DNA of 64,000 nucleotides from SAR92 clade bacterium (GTDB taxonomy: Bacteria; Pseudomonadota; Gammaproteobacteria; Pseudomonadales; Porticoccaceae): positions 124,001 through 188,000 of the forward strand of contig SHBP01000002.1 in the NCBI GenBank assembly GCA_004211905.1. The letters are read 5' to 3'. A model generated the notes under the pieces. It saw only the letters and a list, made by a program, of their open reading frames with translations. It did no database searches and was not told where the DNA came from. Below, piece after piece: positions 63,728 through 64,000 of this stretch. The translations under genes and the position numbers were made by a program. The first letter of the stretch is position 1. Each line of letters begins with the position of its first letter.

Positions 63728-63883
63728 ATGAGTGATGAGTTAGGTGGGCTTCTATTCCCAGAAGACCTTACGCAACTTCAAGACAGAGTAGCCGTGATAA
63801 CTAAGTTAATAGAAGAAGGGGATAGGTCATTTATCGATTTAGAGGGTGGTCAAAAGTTAAGGCTTGAGTGGCCACCCACCTAA
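63728..63883 (+). CDS. Small acidic protein, 51 residues, unknown
   Basis: ATG 63728 follows AAGGA by six bases and opens a 51-codon frame with a charged, soluble product (start [14 protein letters not shown], end LRLEWPPT). I do not recognise a family. Its 3' end overlaps the convergent rnt gene by 27 bp. The good ribosome binding site supports it, but the size and overlap leave it uncertain. Confidence 0.4.
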   Translation: MSDELGGLLFPEDLTQLQDRVAVITKLIEEGDRSFIDLEGGQKLRLEWPPT

Positions 63884-64000
63884 CTCTTTCCAGCGATTAA
63901 TAATGCCGCAGAACAACTCAGCAGTTTTAATGGTGTCATAAAGCGCACTGTGCGCGTCGTTATTATTGAAGTCGATACCTGCAACTTGGCAGGCTTTAGC
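63857..64000 (-). CDS. rnt: Ribonuclease T, C-terminal end (5' part beyond window)
   Basis: The last 47 residues and stop are present. The sequence [20 protein letters not shown] carries the DEDDh exonuclease region with the late catalytic His in DAHSALYD, and ends [13 protein letters not shown]. This is the RNase T C terminus almost word for word. RNase T trims tRNA and 23S/5S rRNA 3' ends. The gene continues past 64000. Confidence 0.9.
   Translation of the reverse strand, partial: AKACQVAGIDFNNNDAHSALYDTIKTAELFCGIINRWKELGGWPLKP

Noticed and set aside
1-64000. CRISPR arrays, insertion sequences, prophage or integrative elements
   Set aside because: No regularly spaced repeats, transposase or integrase genes, or direct-repeat borders at tRNA genes were seen.

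Overview
The window is a gene-dense, mostly conserved stretch of chromosome from a gammaproteobacterium. Gene order matches Pseudomonas/Cellvibrionales-type blocks: ychF-pth-rplY-prs-tRNA(Gln)-ispE-lolB-TPR lipoprotein // hemA-prfA-prmC; smpB // ratA-rnfH // bamE // fur; dksA-gluQ-(cbrX)-cbrA-cbrB-pcnB-folK-panB; rplM-rpsI-petA-petBC-sspA-sspB; and lpoA-yraN-diaA-dolP // rsmI. Four families of Na+-coupled uptake systems (BCCT, SNF and two AGCS) suggest a marine heterotroph, perhaps SAR92/OM60/Porticoccus-like. That placement is an inference from content, not from any search. I see no prophage, insertion sequence, CRISPR array, replication origin or foreign island.

Layout. 1-2.6 kb: a left-truncated PhyH-type dioxygenase, a secreted FG-GAP repeat protein and tRNA-Met. 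2.8-5.7 kb: a BCCT carrier and a thiolase. 5.8-8.4 kb: ilvC with divergent ilvY and a likely IlvY operator. 8.5-16.2 kb: a leftward run from an EamA transporter through ychF, pth, rplY, prs, tRNA-Gln, ispE, lolB and a TPR lipoprotein. 16.4-19.7 kb: hemA-prfA-prmC. 19.7-25.2 kb: MATE exporter, RhlB-like helicase, cysZ, a tiny membrane protein, an alpha/beta hydrolase and smpB. 25.3-29.7 kb: SNF transporter, ratA, rnfH, bamE, fur, AGCS transporter. 29.7-39.2 kb: a leftward block of gpx, panB, deoxynucleoside kinase, folK, pcnB, a CbrB-like regulator, a CbrA-like sensor, a CbrX-like peptide, gluQ and dksA. 39.4-46.4 kb: sfsA, a VanY-type peptidase, a divergent serine acetyltransferase, dgkA, an Smp/AhpA-type protein, serB, efp, epmA. 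46.4-48.5 kb: canonical cysE, comF, zapG. 48.7-56.0 kb: zapE, rplM, rpsI, petA, a fused cytochrome b/c1 gene, sspA, sspB, a second thiolase. 56.0-62.4 kb: dolP, diaA, yraN, lpoA, divergent rsmI, a thioesterase and a second AGCS transporter. 62.6-64 kb: a TPR/TonB-C-like exported protein, a 51-residue ORF and the 3' end of rnt.

Most genes are housekeeping: translation and its quality control (prfA, prmC, pth, ychF, efp with its modifier epmA, smpB, rplY, rplM, rpsI), envelope assembly (lolB, bamE, lpoA, dolP), respiration (petABC) and carbon or amino-acid control (ilvY, fur, dksA, CbrXAB). No large undescribed system is evident. The parts most worth a second look are the CbrXAB module, whose response regulator lacks the sigma-54 AAA+ domain; a serine-acetyltransferase paralogue with Cys in place of the active-site His; the fused cytochrome b-c1 gene; the lpoA/rsmI divergent start codons that share one CATG; and the ispE stop codon lying inside tRNA-Gln.
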